Assembly (NCBI RefSeq): GCF_963576545.1
Contig: NC_083656.1
Span: forward strand, 10,921,393 to 10,985,392
Source: Limanda limanda
Lineage: Eukaryota; Chordata; Actinopteri; Pleuronectiformes; Pleuronectidae
Direction of reading: 5' to 3'
DNA length: 64,000 nt
Each line of letters starts with the position of its first letter. Position 1 is the first letter of the stretch. Below are positions 1 to 14,892 of this stretch, in pieces. The notes below the pieces were generated by a model. It had not been told where the DNA came from and searched no databases. It was given only the letters and a program-made list of their open reading frames with translations. A program made the translations under genes and the position numbers.

Positions 1-1071
1 AAATATTTGTCATTTTAGCTGTTTTTTATTACTTTGATATATGTTCAAGTGTTCATTTCTCCAGCATGTTTGGTTGTAATTAACTATTTGATAGTGCGAG
101 TATTGACGCTTCATCCATCTTTACATACAGTCCATGTGACAGAAAGAGTTTCAGACATAAGATTGCACACACGACTCCTGATGAGTGAAAACTTTCTCAT
201 CTGACAGAAGGTCACAAACTACGAGCCTCAGATTCACATGTACCACTGATAAAATCTGTGACTTCTCAGCGCGGTGCCTGCAGGCGTCAACACACACCAC
301 TTGTCCTTGTGAAGAGCTGGTGTTTGTTTTTCACGCTTTACTGGCACCAGTCAAAACAGGACGATGTTTCACGTAGAGTCTTAAGGTCGACTCCACCGTC
401 TGCCTGCAGAGCAACTCTCAACATGCTCAAGTTGTCCTGGTCTGTCCTCGACACAGACACGACTCACTCACATTTCACTGGATCTCGTCCAACTTTTAAC
501 CCTTAAAACTAAAGAAAGGATGAGTCACTGTAAAACAGACGCCCCGGTCGGCAGAAACTTTCTTTCCCACCGCTCGATTCCTACATCTTGAGAGAAAGAA
601 AAAAAAAAGGAGGAAGGAAATGCTGGCTTCAGCAGTTCCTCTCCGTACAACTCTGTAATTAGGGGTGAGTGTTTGCGGGTACATCTCTGTCTGAGATGAG
701 GAAACCAGAGCGTGCATGACATCATGGTCCCCTGTGTCTCGTCCACTCACTCTACCATGTCTGCATGAACACTGCGGACGGCCTGCACTGCCTTCAATCA
801 CAGTACCAGCCAGGTTTAGCGTGCAGACACTAAAGGAATACTTCAACTTTTCAGGAAATATGCTCATTCACTGTCCATAAACACAGAATTTGCAAACCAG
901 CCCCTCTGAAGTTGCATCTCTGTCACTGTTAATAGTCTGTACGTTTATCTTAGCTAAATATATCCTGTCTGTAGATTAATATTTAACCAACAGATATGAA
1001 GTATAATCATCTAACTCTTGGCAGAGGGGGGAAATGTGAGTATTTGCTTTTAACCTGCACTGAAACATATT

Positions 1072-1116
1072 GTTTTGGAAATCCTGAATCTGCACCAGAT
1101 TCAGGATTTCCAAAAC
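1072..1116. repeat. Perfect inverted repeat, 21-bp arms, 3-base loop
   Basis: Bases 1072-1092 are the exact reverse complement of 1096-1116, separated by CAC. The arms carry the core GGAAATCCTGAATCTG. It lies just 5' of an interspersed-repeat copy, so it may be part of that element or a recent palindromic duplication. Confidence 0.8.
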
Positions 1117-1127
1117 TTCTTCTCCGA

Positions 1128-1262
1128 CCCAAACTGCATCCTCACATCAAGTTTTGTGGAAATCTGTTTGGTTGTTTTTGTGTAATCTTACTTTAACACC
1201 AACCAACAAACAAACAAACAGAAAGGGGTGAAAATGACCTCATAACCTCCTTGGTGGATGAA
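1128..1262 (+). repeat. Interspersed repeat, family shared with 59,156 and 59,487
   Basis: The pattern is CATCC..CA.CAAGTTTTGTGGAAATC.GTTTGGTTGTTTTTG, then an ACAAACAAAC run, then CATAACCTCCTTGGTGGA. Related copies lie at about 59,156-59,235 and 59,487-59,605 in this window. This type of 3' end is very common in percomorph genomes; I believe it is the tail of a non-LTR or MITE family but cannot name it from sequence alone. Confidence 0.55.
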
Positions 1263-1870
1263 ACTAAAGCTTTGACATGCTGAAGGCAGCTGTAGTCAGG
1301 TTATAAATGAAAGAAGTGAAATATAAGTTTAGTATATGGCTCTACAGACAGAGAAATGCAGCCTCGGTGTTAAAGATTACATCTGTGATACACAAGGTCT
1401 TAGACAGTCAATACACTCCGTACATCCAGTCAGTATCCTGCTCTCTTGAGGGTGTGAACGATTTTTATTTCGATTTCATGGTCATCTCACCTTGAGTTGG
1501 GTAGAAGGAACTAAACAGTACGTATTTTTTACATCTCCCATGAGCCCGAGACGACAGACAAGGTCCCTCCCAGTCTCCACGGTTTTCTCAGCAGCGTATC
1601 ATTACCCATAATAACATCAACAGTAACTCCTCCGGCACACAGAAGCTCTCTGCTCGTCTTTATCCAGCTTCGTGTTTGTCTGCCTGGATGTTTACAGCTG
1701 CAGGTCAATAACTGTTAATCTGTCTCTTTGTGCAATCCTATTGTTTTCCTATTTATTTCTACTCTTTCACTTTTTTTCTTTGCTGTTACAAACAAAACTG
1801 AAATCACGATTTACTCAGCGGCAGTGCATTTAAAGCGATACGCCCAACTGACATGAAAGTAGAAACAGAC

Positions 1871-4800
1871 CTGAGATCAAGTACTCCTTCTTGCCGGCGG
1901 CATCCAGGGTAGCGCCACACACAGCGGAGACTGGAGCGGTGAACACAGCCTCAATGTCCTGGTTAGGGCCCTTGAACATCTGGAACAAAACCAAGGAGGG
2001 CGGGTTAGGTCAAAGGTCAGGAGGAAAGGGTCAAAGTGAGACTGTAAAAATCTACAGTGATGATGACAGTGTTCTCACCTTGATCTGTTTGACCTCATAC
2101 TGGATCCTCTTGATGGGGTTCCCGTAGACATCGTTCCCTGAGTCCACCTCCTTCTCCCCCACCACCTTCGCTCGAATCACTGTGAGAGAAACACAGAGGA
2201 ACACGGTCAGTTCATCTGTAGGTTATTTTCTCAATTAATCTGCAAAATGTCGCAAGTCACATTTTCAACTGTCTTGTTTTGTTGAGACTAAGAGTTAAAA
2301 CCCAAACATATTCAATTCACAATAACTTTTAACAGAGAAAAGCAGGAAACCTTCATAATTAATGAACATTTGGAGTTCCTGCAGGAAAAACAGTCAAAAC
2401 CATTGAAGACGTAGATTTCTGTAGAATTCTGTAGATCAACAAATCAATTCATCAACTGATTGTTGCAGCTCTAAAGACAATAAGATAGATAATAAGATTT
2501 CTAAACAAAGAATAGCATCAAATGCTCACTCCAGTTAGAATGACACCATGACTGTTTAGTTGGAGATTCCTTTTCTGTCAATCAGGTTATTGATTGAATA
2601 GCTGCAACACAATTAATTGTTTAATTGGTTGGAAGACAAATCTACTACTACAACTCTGATAACCAATTTGTCTTTTAATCAAATTTAAATACAGAATATT
2701 TGATTGTGCAAAGTTCTCAAATGTGACAGTTTGATATTCTTACATTAAATTACACATTTGACGCTGTGACACGTCCATGTTGCAGTTTTCTGATGTAACA
2801 TAGACCAAACAATTGAATAACAATTTGTCCGATTTGACAACAATCATCTACTCAGCTTATCGTTAGCGACGTGATCGTGACTTCATGACATGATTCCACT
2901 GAAAGTTGATGATACTGATTCATCAGCCAAGCTTCAGATTCTTATCCACAACCTCCCAGGCTGAGAGAAAGGCAGATCGGACAAAAGCCAAAACAACTTT
3001 CAGAGCTGCAAGAAGGCTCATGGGCACATCCCACAAGAAAGCATGGCTCTGATGAGCTTCAGCATCCGGTCCAGTCAATGAAAACCAAACTAAAGGATTC
3101 TATTAGTCCTAGTCCTGTGAATCAGACACGACCAGGAAACAGTAACAGGACCAGAATTAAGATAGAAGAATTCAACTTGGAAGCGGATACATAAAGAAAG
3201 ACTTGGCCAGAGGCAAGTTTCTCACTTTGTGTGTGTTTTATTGGCCTGACTGACTACATCAAGCTTCAGCTATGCTTATGGCATTTATTCCGAATGGAAA
3301 ATATGAGCAATAGAGTGAGAGAACAAAAAAACATAGAATAAGCAGGAACAGGGGACATGAAAACACACACACACACAAACTGCTGTTGCTCTTACACCCT
3401 TGGGTTCAGTTAATGGTTTGGAGCCAACACAAATATGAACGTTCATGGCTCCCAGAGTTAATAGCGTCTAGTTTTTCGCCTCGTTCCAGCGTTACTTCCG
3501 TTTTCCTTTTACATTCTTCCTCCTGCAGCTCATTATGAAAGTGAGGCAGATTTGGTATTTCGTAAGCAGCAATAAAAATTGTTATGGAAATCTTATAAAC
3601 ACTTTGAATCAAACTATAAACCATTTTTTTTCTATCATTACCCAACTCTGATTATCGGGCTGATGGGGTGGAATGAATTCAGATTCTAACCAAAACATCA
3701 TCTTTATTAGATGTTAATTGGTTTGTGTTGATAGATTGTTGTGCTGCCCCCAACTGCCCTAAAGTAATTACTACTGCAAATTTAAGTAATAAAAGACACA
3801 CATCAACACATGCAGGTCTTTATCACCTCGGAGTAACAAGTGGGACCGTTGTCATCACTGATCAATGGTCTTAGTAGATTATGTATTTGTGCTGGTTCCT
3901 CATAAGCAAGCCTCTGCATGGAGGTTCCACTCTGATGCTAATGCAAATATGCCGCGGCAGCAGCCAGAGTACACACATAAACACACACACATGCAGTATA
4001 CCTGGCTGGCACTGTCCTGCATTCCTCCCAGTTTTTCCACTCTCATTTCCTGACCTCGTTCTGAGCCACAAACTAATGAGGAGAGAATCAGCAGCAGGGC
4101 AACAACACTAAGGAGCAAATTACACCGTTGCTCACAATACATTGCTATTCTGGGAGCTTTATCCGTCTACCTCGGTGATGCAGACATGTTTAACCTCTCC
4201 GTTTCTCCCCTCCTGCAATAAATCCAGAGCGGATCCGTGCGGTCTTACCCTTTTGTTGCGGAGGCAGCAGACTGCACAGTGTGATGCTGAACTAGCAGGA
4301 TGACCAGGGGCCTGCGGGCGGCCCGAGCTTCGCCGCAGATTGATCCCACAGTTGTCTGATCAGCAGCAGTCAATCAGCACAGAGGAGCCCCCCCCCCTCC
4401 TCCACAAACCACCTAGTGACCCACATTCAGCCGGGCTCCCCTACCCTGCCAACCAGGACGATGCTTAATGACTTATACATGCATCAGTCGCACTACGCAA
4501 TGTTTTCCATACAAACCCCCTATGAACACACACACCACAATCTAAGTGCCCCCCCCCTTACCCCCTCCATTCAGTCCACCGCAGGACTATCCATTTCTTT
4601 TTTCATCCTCCAGCGACCACCAAATCATCCCCGACTCCCCTGGTGTGGTTAAATTCAGCTCCAGACGTATGCAGGGCCTCTGTTTAACCTGACATTAGAA
4701 CAGAGACGAGTCGCCCTCGAACACAACTCGGCCTGCAGCTCATGACCTCTAGCAACATCTGGATGAAGACCATGTGCAGCAAAAAAGAAAGCTCCGGTTT

Positions 4801-6562
4801 TTTATATTAATCTGAAAATAATATTCTTACTTGAATTATTTTGGATAATTAAATATTCTTTTCTAAATTGTAATTCATTTATTTGGTTTTTTTTTTTAAT
4901 CATTTTAAATATTTATTGTATTTTATATTCACTTGTTTGTCAATGACACTAAATCTAAAACTTTTTGCGAAAAAAACACATAAAATGCTCTACAGAGCTC
5001 AGGTGATAATTCTCAGTGATGTCTACCTGGACAGTAATATTCAGACTTTTGACCTCATTCTGATTATTTAGATTTTTGTATGAGCTTCTAACAAAATATT
5101 TAATCAATATTCCTGTTTACATGTGACAGACTAGAGACAAGTCTGATTATGATGAAGATTCAGGTTAATGCAATCAGAAAATGCTGTATAATAAAATATG
5201 AATATTGCTGTTCATGTAAACAAATACAAATAAAGTCTTTTGACTGAGAGATCAGTTTATGACAACTTTTCATAAATCATGAGGGATCCTTGCACTGAGA
5301 TAAAAAAACTGATCCTGAAATGCTTCATCAGTAGTGTCCTACTGATACGACCCACATTATAATTATATTTAATTATGGTTATCTTATTTCACTTCACTGT
5401 ATAACCGTAATACACATACCGTGTTATACCTACACTTCTTTTCTTAGACTGTCGCACGGTTTGTATTTTGTATTGTTTTTGTGACTGTTCGTATTGTACC
5501 GTTTTGTTTTGTGATGTGTATTCTGTGTAAACACACTGAGAGCCACTTTACCGAGTCAAATTCCCTGTTTGTGCAAACTTACTTGGCCAATAAACCTGAT
5601 TCTGATGTAGGTCTCAAAGTGCCCTTAAAGAGCCAGGCAATGCAAGACTGGAGGCCATCATTTCTGGCATGGACTGGAAGTGGTTGGCCAATCAGATTGG
5701 GCTTTATCTTGGCCTTAAAACCAAGTGTTTCAGACAGAGGCTGAAAAGAGGAGCTACAGCAATGGTCAGTATAAGGAAAAGATGAAAAAATTAATATTAG
5801 AGCATGTAAACCCTTTTCCAAGAAATGTCCCGAAGTCAAATTATGAAGCTGGATATGAGCAGAATGTCACATCTAACAAAACAGGAGTCAACAATGAGCT
5901 TTCCGAGCAGTGCAACTTCAGTGGAGGAGAGAAATGATAGATACAGAAGCAGAACAAGAGTCAACACTGCAATTCCAGCTGATGGAGAAAGCCATTAGGA
6001 AATAAGTCGTAATGTTTTTGCTAAACTGTTGAGTAAACAGTAGGTGGTAGTTGGCAGTGCAGTGAAAGCAAAAGCATGCATGTAGCACCTTTAAATACAC
6101 ACTTGCTGAAATAAGCTTATCCCGCTTATTTATTTCTTAAACCATGAGGTTCCACCAGGCTCTTTTCAAACACCCCCAAAAACGATTCTGATTCATTTTC
6201 AATGGATAAGCTTGAGGTCTGTCGCTGTGTCTGCGAGACTCGGGTCTTATGATGCATGCATGACAAACACATGCATATTTTTTCATAAAAGGTGACATGT
6301 CGAGTGAGTGTGCATGTGCTGTTGCATGTCCACTGCTGTTTTCCTCCAGAGAGCAGGGTGATGCTGGTCTTCCACAACACCCAGTCTCAGGATGGACTGA
6401 CTGGGAAGTTCCCCTCTGTGGGCAACAGATTTATTTGAAAAGAGGATGTGTGTGTCTTTATGTGTGTGTGTGTGTGTGTAGTAGGTGAATGACACTTCTT
6501 GATTTTAATGGCCTGTGGTGTGACCCAGAGGATAATTTAGTATGAAAAACAGAAGGTGACAC

Positions 6563-6597
<35 letters not shown>

Positions 6598-7324
6598 CAC
6601 ACAAACTCACACGTCTGGTTTCTTCATGCACAGTGTGTGTGTGTGTGTGTGTGTGTGTGTCTGAACTAGCAGGGAGTGGGATCCCACTTCAACAAAAACA
6701 AACACTTGTCCGACCACATTAACTGTCGACAGTGTCACTTTGTTGGGCAACCACACAACAACAAGTCCTGGCGGTGTCTAACCAGGCAGCTTGAGGTTCT
6801 TAGATCTTGAAAAAAAACCTAACCCTAACCCTTCAAAAAAAAAAAAAGAGTTTCATCCTCAGATCCGCCCCGAAATCGTCACCAGACAATGGCCTCGGCC
6901 ATCCTTGCCGTTTAGTGATCACCCTCCCTCCCTTTTGCGAGGGTTGACAAAGGCCTTATTGACTCACGCACCATTTCAAAACAACACAAACCTCAAATAC
7001 ACCTCCGCTGGGAGACATTCTGTCTCTGAGAGCTGCCACCTCAGCGGGCGCTTGAGTCACACCTGAAAATAGAGATGTCCTTTTGCAATAGGAAATTGCA
7101 GATAAACATCTTGCCCGCACACACACACACACACAGTCACAAACATGCAGGGACACACTTGGGCATGAAAGAAGGAAGAAAAGATGCAGCCAGAGTAGTG
7201 CGGTCTTGAACTTCCCTTATTCTCAAGGATACTAGGCATTTTTCAACTTCGACCGTGACTTTTATTGGGTTTTTTCCCCAAAACACGCCCTGAACTGACA
7301 GCCAGATGTCACCGTGCATGTGCA

Positions 7325-7361
<37 letters not shown>

Positions 7362-8832
7362 CTCCTCCATGCATGGCAGCAGGCCGCACAGTGTCTATGT
7401 GGGCTTTGAAAGTGTGTGTGAGTGCGAGTGTGTGAGTCCACCGGAGCAAAGTTGGGAAAATCCCAGCAGCATTCCTGTAATTCCTCTCTGCACCACCCCT
7501 CACAGGAAGAAACAAGGCAGGAATGGAAATTAAAAAGGAAAAAAAAAGGAGGAAAGGAAAGCTTGCTCTGTGACATATTCTGCGGTTGAGATTTTTCAAA
7601 CCCCCCTCCCCTGAAATTTCTCTTCACTCTCTCCATCCCTTGTCCTCCTCTCTGCTCTTTCCCTCCTCGTCTGTTTCCCCTCTCTTGTGCCACGTTGCCC
7701 TGCAAAAGCCAGGAGACGCTGCTTCTTCTGCTGCTTCGTCCTGGAGCTGCCGGAGGGTGAAGCCTGGGTAAACAGGAACAATCCAGCTCCAGCTCCAGAG
7801 CCTGAGACATTATGTTCAGTGGTGGGAGCAGAATCCTTCCTGGATATTACACAAACACAGTGCACTCACACCCCGACATGCAACAACACGGCGGCCTTAC
7901 TCAGGATTCTAGAGGCGTCAACTGAGATGTGATAATAACGATTAAGTTCATTCAGGTTATTATTAAATCAATGAATCAGATTTGAATGACCCAGATTCAC
8001 AAACCACAATTTGTCTCAAGGGGCGACATCCTCTTTCCCTATAGCCCTCAACAAGAGTGGAGGAAAAAATCCCAAAAAACCCTATTAACATAGGAAGAAA
8101 TACGTAGAAACCTCAGAGAGAGACCCATGTGAGGAATCCCCTCCCAGGGCGGACAGATGTGCAATTGATGCTGCGTGTGACTGGGAATATCAGCTGAATA
8201 AACAGAACTTACAACCTTGATTAGAAGAAACAGCTTGTCACATAATGGAAAAGTGCATCAATGTTTAAAGTGTTTATACATAAGAAAATGCCTCATAGAG
8301 ATGAAGGGAGCAACAAGGAGTTGTTCATGTAATCAGTGAGTATCATGGCTGCAATTTTCAACTCCACAATAAGCATGTTTGCATGTGTGCATGTGTGTGG
8401 TCCGTGCAAATATCACTTTCCCAAATAGCCACCTGGGTCTATCAGAGGTCCACTGTTGTAAACATGACAGGGATAAAAAAAAGTCATGCGTGTGCAAGTG
8501 TGCAGGCTGAGTGCGATGCAGTGGGCCATGGCCTTGTTTGTGGAGCAACACCCTCCACCTTCCAGCGGCTCAGCACGCACCAGAGGCGGCTGCAGACCAC
8601 CGCTGTGTCCCACTTGATCTGAACTGGACTCTGATGCAGCAACACGGGCTGAGTAAACAACAACAACAACAACAGCAGCAGCAGCAGCAGCAGACTCACC
8701 TATGTCGGCGTTGCAGAACGCTTGTTGCGGATGCACCGGAGCGCAGCTGCACGCCTCCGCGAGCTGCTCCGCCCGCCACAGCAGCAGCAGGGCGAGCGTG
8801 CACAGGACGCCGTGCACGGGGAACGTCAACAT
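1871..8832 (-). CDS. timp2: TIMP2 metalloproteinase inhibitor, 5' three exons (partial)
   Basis: Secreted tissue inhibitor of metalloproteinases; the N-terminal domain blocks MMP active sites through its first cysteine. Coding exons on the minus strand: exon 1 8700-8832, exon 2 2079-2179, exon 3 1871-1979, all with GT-AG borders and frame kept (114 codons plus one base). The start is the ATG at 8832-8830; a hydrophobic signal peptide runs up to the mature N-terminus [17 protein letters not shown], the TIMP Cys-X-Cys signature. Exon 2 carries [18 protein letters not shown] and exon 3 [16 protein letters not shown] then GKKEYLIS, which match TIMP2 better than other TIMPs as I recall them. Exon 4 should continue from the split codon at 1871, but I do not see it before position 1, so the remaining exons are taken to lie left of the window. 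Intron 1 is 6.5 kb, intron 2 only 99 bp. Which teleost paralogue (a or b) this is cannot be told. Confidence 0.93.
5440..5606 (+). repeat. Non-LTR retrotransposon-like 3' tail
   Basis: The stretch ends TACTTGGCCAATAAACCTGATTCTGATG, preceded by a TTTTGTATTGTTTTTGTGACTG-type region. I recall this ending as the 3' tail of a non-LTR retrotransposon common in fish. No coding part is attached. The family name is not assigned. Confidence 0.5.
8020..8165 (+). repeat. Dispersed repeat (GGAGGAAAAAATCCC type)
   Basis: It contains GTGGAGGAAAAAATCCC, then AGGAAGAAATACGTAGAAACC, then AATCCCCTCCCAGGGCGGACAG. Similar blocks (a plea of GGAGGAAAAACTCCC, GGAAGAAACC and TCCAGGACGGAC boxes) are frequent in fish introns. 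Non-coding remnant of a mobile repeat; family not identified. Confidence 0.4.
8657..8693 (+). repeat. (CAA)n(CAG)n microsatellite next to timp2 exon-1 donor
   Basis: About six CAA and seven CAG triplets lie a few bases inside intron 1, with the splice donor at 8699-8698. On the timp2 sense strand the run reads (CTG)n(TTG)n. It is intronic, so the polyalanine/polyvaline frames read through it are not protein. Confidence 0.85.
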
Positions 8833-9107
8833 GTTGCCGAGCACTGGTGGATGTGATGGATGGTTTCTGTTCAGCCTCTTTGTTGCTGCGCAGATACGTC
8901 GCGGTGCAGATCCAGCTGCGGACAGATGCGTCCTCCTCCCCCGGCTTCTTCTCCGGCTTCTTTATTCACCGACCTGGCGACGTCAACAGCACCGGCCTGT
9001 CCGCTCGCTCAGCCCCGCTGCAGAGGGGAGGACACACGGTGGATGTGCTGGGTCACAGGCTGCTGGGGTCTTCTCAGGAGTGTTTTCCTTTCTGGGGTCG
9101 AGCTGGG

Positions 9108-9114
9108 TTTTATA
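9108..9114 (-). promoter_or_regulatory. timp2: TATA box of timp2
   Basis: On the minus strand the sequence reads CCTTATAAAACCC, 276 bases upstream of the timp2 ATG. This is a good TATA match at a plausible distance, implying a start site near 9,080 and a 5' UTR of about 250 bases. Inferred from sequence only. Confidence 0.55.
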
Positions 9115-9248
9115 AGGATGTGTGCGACTCCTCCCCCCGGCAGTGACGGCTATACCGGCAGGGGGCGCTGCCTCCTTCTTAAAGAGACGACAGGAGCCCG
9201 GAGAGAGGGCCAAGAGGTCCCCCATAATAATAATAATACAAATAATAT

Positions 9249-9335
9249 AAACAACTATGATGATGATGATGCTGATGATGATGCTGATGATGATGGTGAT
9301 AATGATGATGATGATGATGATGATGAAGGTATATA
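9249..9335 (+). repeat. Imperfect (ATG)n trinucleotide repeat
   Basis: A run of GATGAT units with interruptions (GCTGAT, GGTGATAAT). It lies upstream of the timp2 promoter. The acidic open frame across it is a low-complexity artefact. Confidence 0.8.
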
Positions 9336-9597
9336 GCTTTGTATCGTATTTTACTTTTTTACAGTCAATAAAAGGCTTTTCTTCCTTGCTTTTATTTTAA
9401 TTTAACTATTACACGGCTGAGCTGACCTGTTTCTTCTTGTCCAACACCTTTCATTGCACTGTTGACCCTGTGTTAGCTTGCAACAGACAAATACAACTTG
9501 ATACTTTATTATGTAATGATATTATTAATATTATTTAGCACCTTCAAATGATAAGCACTACAGATAATAGATAATGGTAATAAATTAATAAAATATG

Positions 9598-9655
<58 letters not shown>

Positions 9656-9673
9656 TTCTACTTCTACTATTAC
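9598..9673 (+). repeat. (CTA)n microsatellite split by an hAT insertion
   Basis: CTA repeats run up to 9673 and resume at 10,921-10,974, after the hAT element at 9674-10,920. The element therefore inserted inside an existing trinucleotide array. Confidence 0.85.
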
Positions 9674-10920
<1,247 letters not shown>

Positions 10921-10925
10921 ACTAT

Positions 10926-10970
<45 letters not shown>

Positions 10971-10974
10971 TACT
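10921..10974 (+). repeat. (CTA)n microsatellite, right half
   Basis: Continuation of the CTA array interrupted by the hAT element; it begins with the 8-bp target duplication ACTATTAC. Confidence 0.8.
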
Positions 10975-11173
10975 AAAAGGATATGAAGCATAGATAATGG
11001 ATGGATGAATGAATGATAACAACAACAATAATAACAATCGCAATTATACGTTTTGATTCAGGATAAAAACGAATGAGCGTTTTTTTCGTCAACTTGAGTT
11101 TAAGACATTTCAACGTCACCCCTGCCCCAAATAAAACCCTGCCCCTGGAAAGCACTGTTCCCCTCTGCTGTCT

Positions 11174-11174
<1 letters not shown>

Positions 11175-11253
<79 letters not shown>

Positions 11254-11287
11254 AACACACACACAAACACAAACACACACACACCCA
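11175..11287 (+). repeat. Long (CA)n microsatellite
   Basis: About 110 bases of CA repeats with AAAC interruptions toward the right end. No gene is nearby; open frames over it are artefacts. Confidence 0.95.
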
Positions 11288-12756
11288 CACAAACGAGAAC
11301 ACTGCTCTCTGCTGGAGGGTAGTATTACATCAAATAATACATTTAAGGCCAGCATTTGATTGAAACTGGTGCTCCTCAATATTCCACCAACTAGGTCTTA
11401 TTATTTAACTAAATTTAAGCGAGATCTGAATAACCTGCCAGGAGTTATTTGTATACTCCTGGTAATAAATTACCTGGTATCTATCTATCTATTTAGTGCT
11501 TTTCTAGACTCAAAGTCAAATTCACCCACTCACCCACGTTCATATTCAAATTCATATTTGGCAAACACCTGAATGTGTGGAGTCTAGTTACTAATTCTTT
11601 ACATTTCATGTATGTGTTTAGACCGTTTGTACATTACAGGCCAGTTCTGTTTTATCAGAAAGTCCTAGATAATCCGACTCTTTAATGTCATAAATCTAAG
11701 TCCCCAAACACTTCAGGGACGTGATTAAGCCATAAGATATATAGTTTTTCACCACATTAGAAATTTGAGCAGAGTTTTCTGATTTTTTTTGCTTGTTTGG
11801 GCCTTGTATAAATTAGTTGAAAGAAAAAAAAACTAGGTTTGGTCACCAAGATGTAGACCAAAATTCAAACCTAGGCTCATAGTTTGTTAAACCCACTTTC
11901 TGGATCAGGCCCAGCTGTATTTATATCTCTCCAACTGCTTAATGCTCAGCAGCTATACGTCTCTAGCTGAAGTGGACATGACGGAAACCATACAACCATT
12001 AGCTGGGCAGTGTTTTGTGCTAATGGAAGGACTCACATGGGCCCTGGAGGATGGAGAGAAATTTAAGAAGGAAGAGGAGAGAAGAGGAGCGAGGGATAGA
12101 AGGAAAGATAATACCAGAGATAATATGTAGAGAAAGTGAACACACAGAATCTCGGACATGAGACTCTGAGCTGGTGTGTGAGAAGCCAGAGCACTCTGGC
12201 TTAATGCAGCATCATCAGTTTCCCGACATTGTATCGTAAGCACTTTGTGTAGGAGAACGCTGGGAAAATAGATCATGTTGAAAATAAGAACTATTTTGGT
12301 GATGATTAATATGGAGGTTCAGTATAGTGCCAAATAAAAAATGCTACTTAACATTTGAAAAATTAACTATTTTGATGTTTGAAAATGCATCTGCCGCAAT
12401 ATAATTCTAAGTGGTATATTGATTATGTAACTGAATATGAGATTTACTTCATATTTAGATTTTACAACTGGCCCACATAGTGCAGCTTAATTTTAAAACT
12501 TAAATTCTAAATTGGTCTTGGAGTTTTGAATTTAAAATGTTGAGTTTAATAGATTTCTAATAAAAATTTGAATTCTAAACCTCCACTTTTTCATTATCGA
12601 CAATAAAAATATTGTTTCAAAAAATTTGTGAAATTGATTAGTAAAATTTTCAGCCCTGTGTGCCAGATATGATATTGTCAGTATTTAACTTCTATATAGA
12701 TTAGCATCCGGAAAATATCCACAAACTTCAATATAAAAATATAGGTATTGATGTTT

Positions 12757-14392
<1,636 letters not shown>

Positions 14393-14699
14393 AATTTACT
14401 TCAATTTAATACTGGAAAATATTTCATCTGAAACTATCAAGAGTGAAACCAACATCTGTTCAGAGGTTTGGCTTTTAACAGGCTTCATGACCGTAGAGAC
14501 TAATTGCTTAGGAATTGCGAAAGTGGCGTTTCTGCAATTACAGAACTGTCTATTTAACGTTGGGTAACATGCACGCATCACGTGCACTCTGCCTTATGTA
14601 CGTGCGTAACACGAACACGCACCAAGTTGGGGCATGAGGAAAGGAGCACGGGGGTGGGGGTGGGGGGGAGATGTGGTCCAGTGTGAGGGAGGGAGGGGT

Positions 14700-14772
14700 C
14701 AAGGCAGAGAGAGCAGATCGATGAGCCCAGCCTAGTCCCAGGAGAGCAGAGCCTTCAGAGGAGAAGACCACG
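14700..14772 (+). other. mmp25: mmp25 5' UTR exon (approximate start)
   Basis: A donor AGACCACG|GTGAGC at 14,773 pairs with acceptor CCTCGCAG at 14,892, giving a 120-bp intron just upstream of the coding start at 14,901. The 5' limit is not determined; a GGGGTGGGGGTGGG tract at about 14,650 may be promoter-proximal. Inferred from splice signals. Confidence 0.5.
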
Positions 14773-14892
14773 GTGAGCTTTGTTTCCTTTCTCTATCCTT
14801 CGCGCTTCGGTTCACTTTGAACGCAGTTTCTCAAATGTCTCCTCCAAACGATTCAGTGTTTCACTAATGATGGAGCCGGCTTATCCTCGCAG

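Larger units (their letters stand above)
1..1870. other. timp2 intron 3 sequence with repeats
   Basis: No exon could be recognised here on either strand. It should be intron 3 of timp2, since exon 4 is not found. It contains a perfect 21-bp-arm hairpin (1072-1116) followed by a degraded interspersed repeat that ends near CCTCCTTGGTGGA (about 1128-1262). Short open frames in this stretch show no coding features. Confidence 0.5.
2180..8699. other. timp2 intron 1, mostly non-coding and repeat-bearing
   Basis: No exon is recognised in this 6.5-kb intron. It holds a LINE-like 3' tail (about 5440-5606), short CA/GT runs (6466-6478, 6559-6602, 6634-6661, 7121-7134), a GA run (7337-7361), a dispersed repeat at 8020-8165 and a CAA/CAG run directly inside the exon-1 donor. 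The long open frames over 7,260-7,870 are by-products of low-complexity sequence. Confidence 0.6.

Noticed and set aside
7262..7865. Overlapping open frames of 180 and 89 residues near 7.3-7.9 kb
   Set aside because: They cross GA and CA microsatellites inside timp2 intron 1 and show no family motif.
8413..8699. Extension of timp2 exon 1 into an Ala/Val-rich C-terminus
   Set aside because: Reads past a clear GTGAGT donor into the intronic CTG repeat; the split codon joins correctly to exon 2 at 2,179.
11073..11363. Thr-His and Cys-Val repeat proteins over (CA)n tracts (also 63,268-63,595)
   Set aside because: Microsatellite artefacts; the second lies in a trpm4 intron.
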